Assembly: GCF_040496035.1 (NCBI RefSeq)
Contig: NZ_JBEPJZ010000001.1
Span: forward strand, 1,860,001-1,924,000
DNA from: Agromyces sp. SYSU T00194
GTDB taxonomy: Bacteria; Actinomycetota; Actinomycetes; Actinomycetales; Microbacteriaceae
DNA length: 64,000 bases
Direction: 5' to 3'
The notes under the pieces are model-generated. The model was not told the DNA's origin. It did not search any database and was given only the letters and a program-made list of their open reading frames with translations. The first letter of the stretch is position 1; each line of letters begins with the position of its first letter. The position numbers and the translations under genes were made by a program. Of this stretch, positions 41,238-50,353 are shown piece by piece.

Positions 41238-42623
41238 ATGACCGACACCTACGACCTCATCCTGCGCGGCGGCACCGTCGTGCGCCCCGGCACCGAGCCC
41301 GCGCTCGCCGACGTCGCCGTGCGCGACGGCCGCGTCGCCGCCCTGCTCGAGCCGGGCACCGACGCCGACGCCGCACAGGTGGTCGACGTGACCGGCCAGC
41401 ACGTGCTGCCCGGCTCGGTCGACCCGCACCTGCACATCGGACTCGGCAACGGCGTCGACGAGTACCCGGGCGAGACCGGTGCGGCCGCGCTGGGCGGCGT
41501 CACCACGGTCTTCAACATCCTCTCGAACCCTGGCTCGTACGTGCCGGTGCTCGAGGAGCACATCGGCCGCGCCGCCGACACCGCGCGCATCGACTTCGGC
41601 TTCCACGCCGTGCTCATGACCGAGGACCACCTCGCCGAGCTCGACACCCTGCAGGACGACTTCGGGCTGACCTCGTTCAAGTACTTCATGAGCTTCCGCG
41701 GCGACGAGGGCAAGTACCTCGGCGTCGAGGGCACCCACGACGGCAAGATGTGGGACATCTTCCAGGCGGTGGCCGCGCGCGACGCCCTGCTGTTCGTGCA
41801 CGCCGAGAACCTCGAGGTCGTCTGGTCGCTGCGCGACCGCCTCGTCGAATCGGGCCGCACCGACCTCGCCGCGTGGGACGACTCGCGCCCGCCGTTCGTC
41901 GAGGCCGAGGCCGTGCGCCGCGCCACCTACTTCGCCCAGGCGACCGGCCTGCACCTGTACCTCGTGCACATCTCGACCGCCGACTCGCTCGCGCAGATCC
42001 GCCACGCGCGCGCCGAGTTCCCCGACCTCGACCTCTCGGTCGAGACCTGCCCGCACTACCTGACCCACACGGTCGACTTCGCCGGCGGCACCGTCGGCAA
42101 GGTGAACCCCCCGCTGCGCCGCCCCGAGCACGTCGACGCGGTCTGGGAGGCGGTCGCCGACGGCACCGTGAACACGATCGGCTCCGACCACGTGAGCCGG
42201 AAGCGCGCCACCAAGGACGGCACCATCTGGCAGGCGAGCGCCGGCTTCCCCGGGGCGCCGACCGCGCTGCCGGTACTGCTCACCTACGGGCACCTCGAGC
42301 GAGGCATCCCGCTGCAGGACATCGTGGAGCGCACCGCGGCCGAGCCCGCGCGCCTGCTCGGCCTCGGGGGCCGCAAGGGCGACCTCGCGCCCGGCTACGA
42401 CGCCGACCTCGTGGTCGTCGACCTCGCCGAGCGCCGCTCCGCCGACCCGGCGTGGCTCGGCACCAACTCCGACTACTCGCTCTACGAGGACCACGAGCTC
42501 ACGGGCTGGGCCCGCCACACGTTCGTGCGCGGCCGGCAGGTCGTGCGCGACGGCGAGGTGGTCGGCGCGCCCGGCACGGGCGAGTACGTGCACCAGGCGA
42601 CCGGGCGGGAGGCCCAGCGATGA
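41238..42623 (+). CDS. Dihydropyrimidinase/hydantoinase/allantoinase-like cyclic amidohydrolase
   Basis: The 461-residue enzyme has all the binuclear-zinc ligands: DPHLHIG, the carboxylated Lys in SFKYFMSFRG, HAEN, LVHISTADS, ETCPHYL and GSDHVSRK. The C-terminal LAPGYDADLVVVDL is typical too. It should open a cyclic amide or imide ring, for example a dihydropyrimidine or hydantoin. The ATG at 41238 follows GGGAGA. Its stop overlaps the next gene (ATGA). The exact substrate class cannot be told from motifs alone. Confidence 0.9.
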   Translation: MTDTYDLILRGGTVVRPGTEPALADVAVRDGRVAALLEPGTDADAAQVVDVTGQHVLPGSVDPHLHIGLGNGVDEYPGETGAAALGGVTTVFNILSNPGSYVPVLEEHIGRAADTARIDFGFHAVLMTEDHLAELDTLQDDFGLTSFKYFMSFRGDEGKYLGVEGTHDGKMWDIFQAVAARDALLFVHAENLEVVWSLRDRLVESGRTDLAAWDDSRPPFVEAEAVRRATYFAQATGLHLYLVHISTADSLAQIRHARAEFPDLDLSVETCPHYLTHTVDFAGGTVGKVNPPLRRPEHVDAVWEAVADGTVNTIGSDHVSRKRATKDGTIWQASAGFPGAPTALPVLLTYGHLERGIPLQDIVERTAAEPARLLGLGGRKGDLAPGYDADLVVVDLAERRSADPAWLGTNSDYSLYEDHELTGWARHTFVRGRQVVRDGEVVGAPGTGEYVHQATGREAQR

Positions 42624-43030
42624 CGGATTCCACGCGCGAGCAGAACCTCGCGGTGCTGCGGGGCTACTTCGAGGCGATGTCCGCGGGCGGCCCGCCCGCG
42701 GCGATGCCGTTCTACCACCCGGAGGTCGTGCTGGAGGTGCCCGGCGGGCACGCGGCATCCGGCACCTGGGAGGGGCACGAGGGCGTCGGCCGGTTCGGCG
42801 CCACCATGGCCGGGCTGACCGACCGCACGTTCCGGCTGTCGCCGGTCGACCTGCTCGCGAGCGACGACCATGTCGTCACGATCGCGGATGCCTCGGCCAC
42901 CGTCGGCGATGCCGAGCTGGCGTGGCGGCGAGTGATCGTCTCCGAGGTGCGCGACGGCATGCTCGCCCGCCTGCGCTTCTTCGAGTCCGACCAGGCGGGC
43001 GTCGACGCACTGCTGGGAGGTCGCGCATGA
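42620..43030 (+). CDS. SnoaL/NTF2-like protein
   Basis: The 136-residue product has the NTF2-like pattern: NLAVLRGYFEAMSAGGPPAA, MPFYHPEVVLEVPGGH, a WEGHEGVGRF loop and C-terminal strands (AWRRVIVSEVRDGMLARLRFF). Proteins of this type are small isomerases, hydrolases or ligand binders. It is coupled on both sides by ATGA overlaps, so it probably acts on the same pathway. Active-site residues cannot be assigned. Confidence 0.82.
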   Translation: MTDSTREQNLAVLRGYFEAMSAGGPPAAMPFYHPEVVLEVPGGHAASGTWEGHEGVGRFGATMAGLTDRTFRLSPVDLLASDDHVVTIADASATVGDAELAWRRVIVSEVRDGMLARLRFFESDQAGVDALLGGRA

Positions 43031-44388
43031 CCGGCATCCGCGTCATCACCGCACCGCTCGCGTTCGTCGACGACGCGTGGATCGCCGACGCGGCGATCGC
43101 GATCCACGGCGACCTCATCGCCTGGGCGGGGCCCGCGTCGGAGCTGCCCGAGCGATTCGCCGGGGCATCCGTCGAGGCATGGGGCGACCGGGCCGTCGTG
43201 CCCGGCGGGGTCAACGGCCACGGCCACACCTTCCAGGCGCTCGTGCGGGGCTTCGGCGACGACCTGCGCTTCGCCGACTGGATGGGCGGGCTCGTGCACC
43301 CGACGGCCGCCGGGCTGGGCGCCGACGGCATCCGCATCGGAGCCGAGTTCGACTTCGTCGAGATGCTCCGCATGGGCATCACGACCGCGGTCGAGTACTT
43401 CTACCTGCACGACCGGGGCAACGAGAACTCGCGCGTCATCCTCGACGCGGCCCGCTCGGTCGGCATGCGCACCGTGCTCGCGCGCTGCATGTTCGACGCC
43501 GACCCGGGGCCGGTGCGCTACCGCGAGTCGCTCGCCGAGTACGAGGCGAACTACCGCGAGCTCGCGACCGAGCTGGCCGACGACCCGCTGCTGCACGTGC
43601 ACCCCGCGCCGCACTCGGTGCTCGGCACGAGCGCGGAGATGCTGCGGCTCGGCAACGCGCTCGCGCGCGAGTTCGACGTGCCGCTGCACACCCACGTCGC
43701 CGACAGCCCCGGCGAGGTGGGCGTCTCGCGCTCGCGCTGGGACCTCACGCCCGTCGGCCGCCTCGCCGACGTCGGCGTGCTCGACGAGTACCTGCTCGCC
43801 GTGCACGCGGTGAACGTCGACGAGCACGACCTCGCGCTGCTCGCGTCCTCGGGCGCGACCGTCGTGCACAACCCGAGTGCCAACGCGTTCCTCGGCGGCG
43901 GGGTCATGCCGCTCGTGCGCATGCGCGAGCTCGGCATCCCCGTCGCGCTCGGCACCGACGCGGGCGGGGCGAACAGCCGCCAGTCGCTGTTCGAGGAGAT
44001 GCGCATGTCGGCGCTGCTCGCGAAGGCGACCGCGCAGGACGCGAGCGTCGTCACCGCGACCGACGTGCTCCGGCTCGGCACCTCCGCCGGCGGTGCGGCG
44101 CTGCGGATGCCGGTGGGGCGCATCGCCGCCGGCTTCGCCGCCGACCTGGTCTCGCTCGACCTCGAGGCGCCGTCGCTGAAGCCACGTCGCACCGCGACCC
44201 AGAACGTCGTGTACTCGATGCAGCCCGAAGCGATCGACCGCGTGCTCGTGGGAGGCCGCACGGTCGTCGACGACGGCGAGGTGGTGACGGTCGACGTGCC
44301 GCGCGTGCTCGCCGAGGTCGACGTGCTGACCGCGTCGTGGACGCCCCTGACCGGCACCCATCCGGCTCCCGCCGCGTCGGTAGACTGA
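43027..44388 (+). CDS. Amidohydrolase of the TRZ/ATZ-cytosine deaminase type
   Basis: The 453-residue product carries GGVNGHGHTFQALVRGF (HxH metal site), HVHPAPHSV, LHTHVADSPGE, AVHAVNVDEHD and GTDAGGANSRQSLFEEMRMS. This is the mononuclear-zinc arrangement of TRZ/ATZ deaminases/dechlorinases and related hydrolases. It probably removes an amino group from a heterocycle or hydrolyses a C-N bond. It starts within the SnoaL-like stop (ATGA) and is followed four bases later by the regulator gene. Confidence 0.88.
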   Translation: MTGIRVITAPLAFVDDAWIADAAIAIHGDLIAWAGPASELPERFAGASVEAWGDRAVVPGGVNGHGHTFQALVRGFGDDLRFADWMGGLVHPTAAGLGADGIRIGAEFDFVEMLRMGITTAVEYFYLHDRGNENSRVILDAARSVGMRTVLARCMFDADPGPVRYRESLAEYEANYRELATELADDPLLHVHPAPHSVLGTSAEMLRLGNALAREFDVPLHTHVADSPGEVGVSRSRWDLTPVGRLADVGVLDEYLLAVHAVNVDEHDLALLASSGATVVHNPSANAFLGGGVMPLVRMRELGIPVALGTDAGGANSRQSLFEEMRMSALLAKATAQDASVVTATDVLRLGTSAGGAALRMPVGRIAAGFAADLVSLDLEAPSLKPRRTATQNVVYSMQPEAIDRVLVGGRTVVDDGEVVTVDVPRVLAEVDVLTASWTPLTGTHPAPAASVD

Positions 44389-44392
44389 CGCG

Positions 44393-44980
44393 ATGACCAA
44401 CACGGACGCGATCGAGCCGGTCGAGGACGAGTTCGACGAGCACGAGCTCGGTGCGCACATCCGTGAGCTGCGCGGTCAGCACCGCATGTCGCTGCGCACG
44501 CTCGCCGCCCACGCCGATGTCTCGGTGTCGTTCCTCTCCCAGGTGGAGCGCGGCACGGCGAGCCCGTCGATCGCGAGCCTCATGCGCATCGCGAAGGCGC
44601 TCGGCAAGACCATCGGCGACCTCTTCGAGGAGCGCGCCGACAACTGGCTCGTGCGCGCGGGCGAGGCCCGTCGCCTCATCCACCCGAACCGGCAGTGGGA
44701 GGAGGAGATGCTGACCCCGCGCCAGTTCTCCAAGCTCCAGGTCATCCGCTCCACCCTCGCCGTGGGCGGCAGCACGGGCGACGAGGTGCTGAGCTACGAC
44801 CCGTCCGAGACGAGCATGCTCATCCAGTCGGGCCGGGTCGATGTCTCGGTCGGCTCGGAGCGGTACACGCTCGAGCCCGGCGACTGCCTGTCGTACGACC
44901 CGAGCAGCCAGCACACGATCACGAACATCGGCGACGAGCCGTGCGTGATCATCTTCGCGAGCTCCGCGCCGGTCTACTGA
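44393..44980 (+). CDS. XRE-family regulator with C-terminal cupin domain
   Basis: The 195-residue product has an N-terminal helix-turn-helix (ELRGQHRMSLRTLAAHADVS, then FLSQVERGTASPSIASLMRI). A cupin domain follows (VDVSVGSERYTLEPGDCLSY, DPSSQHTITNIGDEP). Such regulators (PuuR-like) sense small molecules through the cupin. It lies between the catabolic genes and the importer and probably controls both. Candidate sites are the dyad at 38638 and the region upstream of the importer. Confidence 0.9.
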   Translation: MTNTDAIEPVEDEFDEHELGAHIRELRGQHRMSLRTLAAHADVSVSFLSQVERGTASPSIASLMRIAKALGKTIGDLFEERADNWLVRAGEARRLIHPNRQWEEEMLTPRQFSKLQVIRSTLAVGGSTGDEVLSYDPSETSMLIQSGRVDVSVGSERYTLEPGDCLSYDPSSQHTITNIGDEPCVIIFASSAPVY

Positions 44981-45022
44981 CCGCGCGCGGGTGACGGGAC
45001 GACGCGGTTCCGGCGCCCAGAC

Positions 45023-45041
45023 GGACCCTGCGGACGGGTCC
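45023..45041 (+). terminator. Possible hairpin after the regulator gene
   Basis: GGACCC and GGGTCC form a six-base stem around TGCGGAC, about 43 bases after the XRE-cupin stop. It may end the first plus-strand operon before the importer promoter. It has no T tract and is a weak prediction. Confidence 0.35.
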
Positions 45042-45197
45042 TGATCGACGATTGTCGAAATTCTCTGCGGCTCGTAACACGTTCGAAACGATCTACGCAG
45101 TCCTCCGAAACAGTCGCTCCGTAGCATCCGGTATAGGTGTTCAAGTGTGAATGAATACCGAACAGATACCGACCCGAATCTGCATCAGGAGTCTGCC

Positions 45198-46253
45198 ATG
45201 TCCTTCCCCCATCGTGCACGATCTCGCCGTGCATCCGCCGTCGCGGCGCTCGCCGCGGCATCCGCCCTGGTCCTCGCCGGGTGCTCGTCCACCTCGGAGG
45301 CATCCGATGCCGCATCCGACGAGGGCTTCGGCACGATCTCGGTCCAGCTCTCCTGGATCAAGAACGTGGAGTTCGCCGGCGAGTACGTCGCCGATGACGC
45401 CGGATACATCGAGGAGGCCGGGTTCGACTCGGTCGAGCTCGTCGCCGGCCCGTCGGCCGCCGAGTCGCTCGTCGCATCGGGCAGCGCCACGCTCGGCCTG
45501 ACCGACCCGATCTCGGTCGCACCCGCGATCGTCAACGAGGGCGCGCCGATCAAGATCATCGCGACCACGTACCAGAAGAACCCGTTCACCATCCTCTCGA
45601 TGGCCGACGCGGGCGACATCCAGACGCCCGAGGACCTCGTCGGCAAGCGCATCGGCGTGCAGGCGGGCAACGAGACCCTGTTCGACGCGCTGCTGGCCGC
45701 CAACGGCATCTCCGCAGACGACGTGACGGTCGTGCCGGTCGAGTACGACCCGAGCGTGCTCGTGGCGGGCGACGTCGACGGCTTCCTCGCGTACATCACG
45801 AACGAGTCGATCATCGTCGAGTCGCAGGGCTACGAGGTGACGAACCTCCCGTTCGCCGACAACGGCCTGCCGTTCGTCACCGAGAGCCTCATCGCCTCGC
45901 AGGAGACCATCGACGAGCAGCCCGAGATGCTGGGCGCGTACCTCTACGCGCTCATCCGCGGCTGGCAGGACGCCTACGCCGACCCGCAGGCCGCGGTCGA
46001 CCTGACCATGGACCTGTACGGCGAGGAGCTCGGACTCGACCCCGACGTGCAGTACGACCAGCACCTCCAGGCCGAGGAGCTCATCAACACCGACGACACG
46101 GCGGCGAACGGCCTGTTCACCATGACCGACGAGCTGATCGCCGAGAACCTCGAGGTGCTCTCGAGCGTCGGCACCGACATCGCCGCCGACGACCTGTTCG
46201 ACTTCAGCATCCTCGAGCAGGTCTACGCCGACCACCCCGAACTGATTGGCTGA
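45198..46253 (+). CDS. ABC transporter substrate-binding lipoprotein, NMT1/THI5-like
   Basis: The 351-residue protein has a lipoprotein signal with lipobox LAGC and a Ser-rich tether. The mature part shows the NMT1/SsuA pattern: SVQLSWIKNVEFAGEYVADD, IKIIATTYQKNPFTIL and DLVGKRIGVQAGNETLFDAL. Related proteins bind thiamine pyrimidines, riboflavin, sulfonates or nucleobase-like compounds. It is probably the uptake protein for the substrate of the catabolic cluster. The ATG at 45198 has CAGGAG seven bases upstream. An in-frame GTG at 45147 is less likely. The 217-bp gap upstream has AT-rich promoter-like DNA. Confidence 0.9.
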   Translation: MSFPHRARSRRASAVAALAAASALVLAGCSSTSEASDAASDEGFGTISVQLSWIKNVEFAGEYVADDAGYIEEAGFDSVELVAGPSAAESLVASGSATLGLTDPISVAPAIVNEGAPIKIIATTYQKNPFTILSMADAGDIQTPEDLVGKRIGVQAGNETLFDALLAANGISADDVTVVPVEYDPSVLVAGDVDGFLAYITNESIIVESQGYEVTNLPFADNGLPFVTESLIASQETIDEQPEMLGAYLYALIRGWQDAYADPQAAVDLTMDLYGEELGLDPDVQYDQHLQAEELINTDDTAANGLFTMTDELIAENLEVLSSVGTDIAADDLFDFSILEQVYADHPELIG

Positions 46254-46262
46254 TCCGACGCA

Positions 46263-47093
46263 ATGAGCAGTGACGAACTGCTCGCCGAGGCGGACTCCCG
46301 CTCCCGTGACCACGGGAGCGGGATCCGCATCGACGGGCTCACGAAGACCTTCTCGACCGGGCGGAAGCAGGTCACCGCGCTCGACGACGTGCACCTCGCC
46401 ACCACCCAGGGCAGCTTCCTCTCGCTGCTGGGGCCGAGCGGATGCGGCAAGTCGACGATCCTCCGCATCCTGGCCGGGCTCGAGCAGCCGAGCGCCGGCG
46501 AGACGTTCATCGACGGCAAGACCCCCGCCGAGACACGTTCGAGTGGCGAGCTCGGCATCGCGTTCCAGGACGCGGCGCTGCTGCCCTGGCGCACGGTCGC
46601 CGCGAACATCCGCCTGCCGCTCGAGGTCGCGGGCAAGAAGGTCGACCGCGAGGCCATCGACGCCCTGATCGACCTGGTCGGCCTGCGCGGGTTCGAGAAG
46701 GCGCGCCCGGCGCAGCTGTCGGGCGGCATGCGCCAGCGCGTGTCGATCGCGCGCGCCCTCGTGGTGAACCCCAGCGTGCTGCTGCTCGACGAGCCGTTCG
46801 GCGCGCTCGACGACATGACCCGGCAGCGCCTCAACCTCGAGCTGCAGCGCATCTGGACCGAGCGCCCCGCCACGACCCTGCTCGTGACGCACGGCATCTC
46901 CGAGGCGATCTTCCTCTCCGACCAGGTCGCCGTGATGAGCGCGCGGCCGGGTCGCATCGCCGAGGTGATCGACGTCGACCTGCCGCGCCCGCGCACCCCC
47001 GAGATGATGCGCAGCCCCGAGTTCCACGCCCTCGAGGACCGCGCGTCCGAGCTGCTGTTCGGCGCGCACGGCGCCGCGGGGGACGACTCGTGA
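46263..47093 (+). CDS. ABC transporter ATP-binding protein (SsuB/TauB-like)
   Basis: The 276-residue ATPase has Walker [10 protein letters not shown], the Q-loop [13 protein letters not shown], signature [15 protein letters not shown], Walker [14 protein letters not shown] and the H-loop VTHGISEA. It drives the nitrate/sulfonate/pyrimidine-type importer encoded by its neighbours. It starts nine bases after the binding-protein gene and its stop overlaps the first permease start (GTGA). Confidence 0.94.
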   Translation: MSSDELLAEADSRSRDHGSGIRIDGLTKTFSTGRKQVTALDDVHLATTQGSFLSLLGPSGCGKSTILRILAGLEQPSAGETFIDGKTPAETRSSGELGIAFQDAALLPWRTVAANIRLPLEVAGKKVDREAIDALIDLVGLRGFEKARPAQLSGGMRQRVSIARALVVNPSVLLLDEPFGALDDMTRQRLNLELQRIWTERPATTLLVTHGISEAIFLSDQVAVMSARPGRIAEVIDVDLPRPRTPEMMRSPEFHALEDRASELLFGAHGAAGDDS

Positions 47094-47929
47094 GCACGGC
47101 CGTCGCCGGGCTCTCGCACCGCGCCCGTTCGCGGGTGCTCGGTGCCGGCGGCGTGCTGGTGCTGATCGCGCTGTGGTGGATCTCGGCCGAGACCGTGTTC
47201 AGCCAGGTCGGCGTGAGCCCCACCGGCGAGGGGGGTTCGATCCCGTCGCCGCTCGACGTCGTGGGCGCGATCGTCGCCGACGGCCCGATGTTCTACCTGA
47301 ACAACGTCGCCGTCACCGCGCGCGAGGCGGCACTCGGCTACCTGTGGGGCAACGGCATCGCCATCGCCCTCGCGTTCCTCGTGATCGTGCTGCCGTTCCT
47401 CGAGGGCACGGTCACGCAGATCGCGGTCATCAGCTACTGCGTGCCGATCGTGGCCATCGGGCCGATCGTGCGCATCGTCATCGGCACCCCCTCGCCGGGC
47501 GAGCCGTCGGGCACGGCGATCTTCCTGGCCGCGATGCTCCCGTTCTTCACGACGGTGACCGGATGCCTCCTCGGCCTGCGCGCCACGGACCGCACCATCC
47601 TCGACGTGGTGAACGCCTACGGCGGGTCGCGCTTCACGCAGCTGCGCAAGGTGCGGCTGATCGCGGCGCTGCCCGCCATCCTCAACGCGCTCAAGATCGC
47701 CGCGCCGGCGGCGTTCCTCGGCGCGATCATCGGCGAGTACCTCGGCGGCGTCGACTCCGGCATCGGCCCGGCGCTCGTCAACGCCCAGCAGAACCTCAAC
47801 GCGCCCCGCGCGTGGGCGCTCGCGCTCGTCATCGGCCTGGCCTCCGGCCTCGCCTACTTCGTGACCTCGCTGATCGCCCGGTTCGTGACGCCCTGGTCGG
47901 CCGGCCGCACGACGGGAGGCGTCTCGTGA
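47090..47929 (+). CDS. ABC transporter permease (SsuC/ThiX-like), first
   Basis: The 279-residue protein has six hydrophobic helices, beginning [21 protein letters not shown] cytoplasmic EAA-like loop reads [23 protein letters not shown] 47090 follows GGGGGA and overlaps the ATPase stop. Together with the next permease it would form a heterodimeric channel, as in two-permease NMT1-type systems. Confidence 0.9.
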   Translation: MSTAVAGLSHRARSRVLGAGGVLVLIALWWISAETVFSQVGVSPTGEGGSIPSPLDVVGAIVADGPMFYLNNVAVTAREAALGYLWGNGIAIALAFLVIVLPFLEGTVTQIAVISYCVPIVAIGPIVRIVIGTPSPGEPSGTAIFLAAMLPFFTTVTGCLLGLRATDRTILDVVNAYGGSRFTQLRKVRLIAALPAILNALKIAAPAAFLGAIIGEYLGGVDSGIGPALVNAQQNLNAPRAWALALVIGLASGLAYFVTSLIARFVTPWSAGRTTGGVS

Positions 47930-48765
47930 GCACCATCGCCGACGCGGGCCGCTCGCTGCGCGCACTGCCCGCCCACCCGGCGCTGCGCGCCGGCCTGAAG
48001 GCCGCGGGCAACGCGCTCGTCACCTTCGCGATCGTCATCGCGATGTGGTGGCTCGCGCTCATCCTGCTCGACGTGCCCGCGTTCGTCGGCAAGACGCCCG
48101 TCGACGTCTGGAACTTCCTGTTCACGGTGCCCGCCGCGGCCGAGAACCGGGAGTTCGTCGCCGACATGCTGGGGGAGACCCTCGTCGACGCCACCCTGGG
48201 CTTCACGCTCGGCCTGGGCGTGGCGTTCGTGCTGGCATCCGTGTTCCTGGTGTTCCGGAGCGTCGAGCAGACGCTCATGCCGATCGCCCTGCTGCTGCAG
48301 TCGGTGCCGCTCATCGCCATCGCGCCGATCATCATCCTGATCTTCGGTCGCGAGACGGCGACCACCGCGGTGATGGGCGCGATCGTCGTGCTCTTCCCGG
48401 CGCTCGTGACGCTCGTCTTCGGCCTGCGCTCCGCGTCGCCGCAGATGATCGACGTCGTCGAGGTGTTCGGCGGATCCGACTGGACCGTGCTGCGGAAGGT
48501 CTCGATCCCGTCGGCGATGCCCGCGTTGTTCGCGACGATCCGCATCTCGATCCCGGGTGCGATCACGGGCGCGATGATCGCCGAGTGGCTCGCGACCGGG
48601 CGCGGCATGGGCTACGCCATCGTCGCCGCGGTCGGCTCGTCGCAGATGTCGCTGGTGTGGACGCTCGCCGTGGTCGTGACGATCACGTCGATCCTCCTCT
48701 ACATGGTCGTCTCGGTCGTGGAGCGCACCGTGCTCGCCCGCATCGGCATGAGCCCGACCCGCTAG
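47926..48765 (+). CDS. ABC transporter permease (SsuC/ThiX-like), second
   Basis: The 279-residue protein has six helices, with ALVTFAIVIAMWWLALILLD first. The EAA-like loop is VVEVFGGSDWTVLRKVSIPS. The GTG at 47926 has GGGAGG upstream and overlaps the previous stop (GTGA). It ends the importer operon. A REPIN-like pair begins 28 bases later. Confidence 0.9.
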   Translation: MSTIADAGRSLRALPAHPALRAGLKAAGNALVTFAIVIAMWWLALILLDVPAFVGKTPVDVWNFLFTVPAAAENREFVADMLGETLVDATLGFTLGLGVAFVLASVFLVFRSVEQTLMPIALLLQSVPLIAIAPIIILIFGRETATTAVMGAIVVLFPALVTLVFGLRSASPQMIDVVEVFGGSDWTVLRKVSIPSAMPALFATIRISIPGAITGAMIAEWLATGRGMGYAIVAAVGSSQMSLVWTLAVVVTITSILLYMVVSVVERTVLARIGMSPTR

Positions 48766-48792
48766 CCCGCCTCCCCGCCCGGTCCCGGGCTC

Positions 48793-48850
48793 CAGACCCG
48801 TCAATTTCCTGCCGTATCCCACGCGAGAACGCAGGTTCTCGACGGGTCTC
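48793..48850. repeat. REPIN-like 58-bp inverted element, cluster D copy 1
   Basis: The first base is changed (CAGACCCGTC); the right end GACGGGTCTC is intact. The inner TGC/GCA dyad is kept. The variable part (AATTTCC) no longer pairs with its partner, so pairing is not the only thing conserved. Confidence 0.85.
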
Positions 48851-48865
48851 GGGACGGCGGGCGGC

Positions 48866-48923
48866 GAGACCCGTCAAAAGAGTGCGGAATGAGCCGCGAG
48901 AGCGCAGGTTCTTGACGGGTCTC
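48866..48923. repeat. REPIN-like 58-bp inverted element, cluster D copy 2
   Basis: It starts exactly 73 bp after copy 1 and has perfect 10-bp ends with the TGCG/CGCA dyad. It ends 26 bases before the cytochrome b561-like start. Confidence 0.85.
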
Positions 48924-48949
48924 GAGGGGAGGGCGTGGTGGGATGGGGC

Positions 48950-49522
48950 ATGGCATCCGCGACGCGACGACTCGAGCGGGCGGCCCGGCACGGGCTCGTC
49001 GCGCGCACGCTGCACTGGCTGACGGTGCTCGCGCTCGTCGCGCAGTACGCGGTCGGGTACGCGATGGCGGGCGCCGAGGGGCTGCTCGAGCCGTGGGTCG
49101 AGGCGGCCTACGACGGCGACGAGGACCTGCTGCTCCCCGTGCATGTGGCGATCGGATGCAGCATCCTGACGCTCACCCTCATCAGGTACGCCTGGCGCCG
49201 CATCGTCACGCTGCCGCCGTGGCCCGAGACGCTCTCGGCCGCCGGGCGGCGCTTCGCGTCGTGGACCGAGCGCGCGCTCTACGCGCTGCTCATCGTCATG
49301 CCCTCGAGCGGACTCGCGCTCGTGCTGCTCTCGGGCGAGGACTTCGAGGTGAGCGACCGCGGGGAGTGGGAGGCGCCGCTCGACGTGATCGACGACGACC
49401 TGCTCGTCGGCGTGCACGTCGCGTCGCAGGTGCTGCTGCTCGTCGCGATCGCGCTGCACGTCGGCTTCGTGCTGAAGCACCAGCTCGTCGACCGCGACCG
49501 CTTGCTGCGGCGCATGCTCTGA
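48950..49522 (+). CDS. Cytochrome b561-like membrane protein
   Basis: The 190-residue protein has four membrane helices: HWLTVLALVAQYAVGYAMAG, LPVHVAIGCSILTLTLIRYA, ALYALLIVMPSSGLALVLLS and VASQVLLLVAIALHVGFVLK. Histidines in RTLHWL, LPVHVA, GVHVA and ALHVGF are placed like the heme ligands of the b561 family. It would pass electrons between a quinol and an external acceptor. The start could be ATG 48950 or in-frame GTG 48935. A terminator-like hairpin follows. Confidence 0.87.
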   Translation: MASATRRLERAARHGLVARTLHWLTVLALVAQYAVGYAMAGAEGLLEPWVEAAYDGDEDLLLPVHVAIGCSILTLTLIRYAWRRIVTLPPWPETLSAAGRRFASWTERALYALLIVMPSSGLALVLLSGEDFEVSDRGEWEAPLDVIDDDLLVGVHVASQVLLLVAIALHVGFVLKHQLVDRDRLLRRML

Positions 49523-49527
49523 GGCAT

Positions 49528-49561
49528 CCGCCCCGCCGTCGGCTGGTGGCGGCCGGGGCGG
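49528..49561 (+). terminator. Hairpin after the cytochrome b561-like gene
   Basis: CCGCCCCG and CGGGGCGG pair over eight bases around an 18-base loop that can form further pairs. It begins six bases after the stop and overlaps a GGCATCCG motif. No T tract is present. Confidence 0.45.
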
Positions 49562-49651
49562 CATGGGCCGAGCAGTGCGGATTGGCACTCCCACGCCGGC
49601 CGCCCACGGTGGGATGATGGCGCTTTCGAGCGCGATGGGGGAGGCCGGCCG

Positions 49652-50353
49652 GTGACCGAACTGCCCCGCGTGCGCCCCGTGCGCGACGGCGTGCGCGACG
49701 CGCTGACCGTCGTGATCGCCTACATCCCGTTCGGCCTGGCGCTCGGCGCGACGCTCGCGTCGCTGAACGTCGACCCGTTCGTGGCATGGACGTCGTCGCC
49801 GCTCATCGTCGCCGGCGCCTCGCAGCTCATCGCGGTGCAGCTGATGTCGGAGGGGGCGGGCCCGATCATCGTGGTCATCACGGCACTGATCGTGAACTCG
49901 CGGCACCTGCTCTACAGCGCGTCGCTCGCGCCGTACTGGCGCGAGTGGAAGCGCGGCACGCGCGCCGCCGGCGCCTACTTCCTCGCCGACCCGATGTACG
50001 CGCTCGCGATCGCCCGCTACGAGGGCCACCCGGCCGAGGACAGCACCGCGCGCCTGCGGTACTACATGGCGATGTCGCTCGCGACGTGGGTCGGCTGGCT
50101 CATCCTGACCGGCGCCGGCGTGCTGCTCGGCGCGGTGCTGCCCGAGTCGCTGCCGCTCGAGCTCGCCGCGCCGCTCACCTTCCTCCTGCTGCTCCTGCCC
50201 ACCCTGAAGGCCCGCCCGGCCTACGTCTCGGCGGCGACGGCCGGCATCGTCGCGATCATCGCCGCACCGTTGCCGCTCGGCCTCGGCCTGATCGTCGCGG
50301 CGCTCGTGGGCATGTTCGCGGGGGCCTTCACCGAACGGATGCAGGCATCATGA
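49652..50353 (+). CDS. azlC: Branched-chain amino acid exporter large subunit, AzlC family (copy 1)
   Basis: The 233-residue product has the AzlC pattern: YIPFGLALGATLASLNVDPF, VAGASQLIAVQLM, VNSRHLLYSASLAPYWREW and DPMYALAIARYEGHP, with several membrane helices. With AzlD it exports branched-chain or related amino acids. The GTG at 49652 overlaps nothing upstream. Its stop overlaps azlD (ATGA). A close paralogue lies at 53401. Confidence 0.93.
   Translation: MTELPRVRPVRDGVRDALTVVIAYIPFGLALGATLASLNVDPFVAWTSSPLIVAGASQLIAVQLMSEGAGPIIVVITALIVNSRHLLYSASLAPYWREWKRGTRAAGAYFLADPMYALAIARYEGHPAEDSTARLRYYMAMSLATWVGWLILTGAGVLLGAVLPESLPLELAAPLTFLLLLLPTLKARPAYVSAATAGIVAIIAAPLPLGLGLIVAALVGMFAGAFTERMQAS

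Noticed and set aside
44981..45197. A TPP or other riboswitch before the NMT1-like binding protein
   Set aside because: The conserved TPP-box sequences were not found. Only AT-rich promoter-like DNA and a weak hairpin are present.
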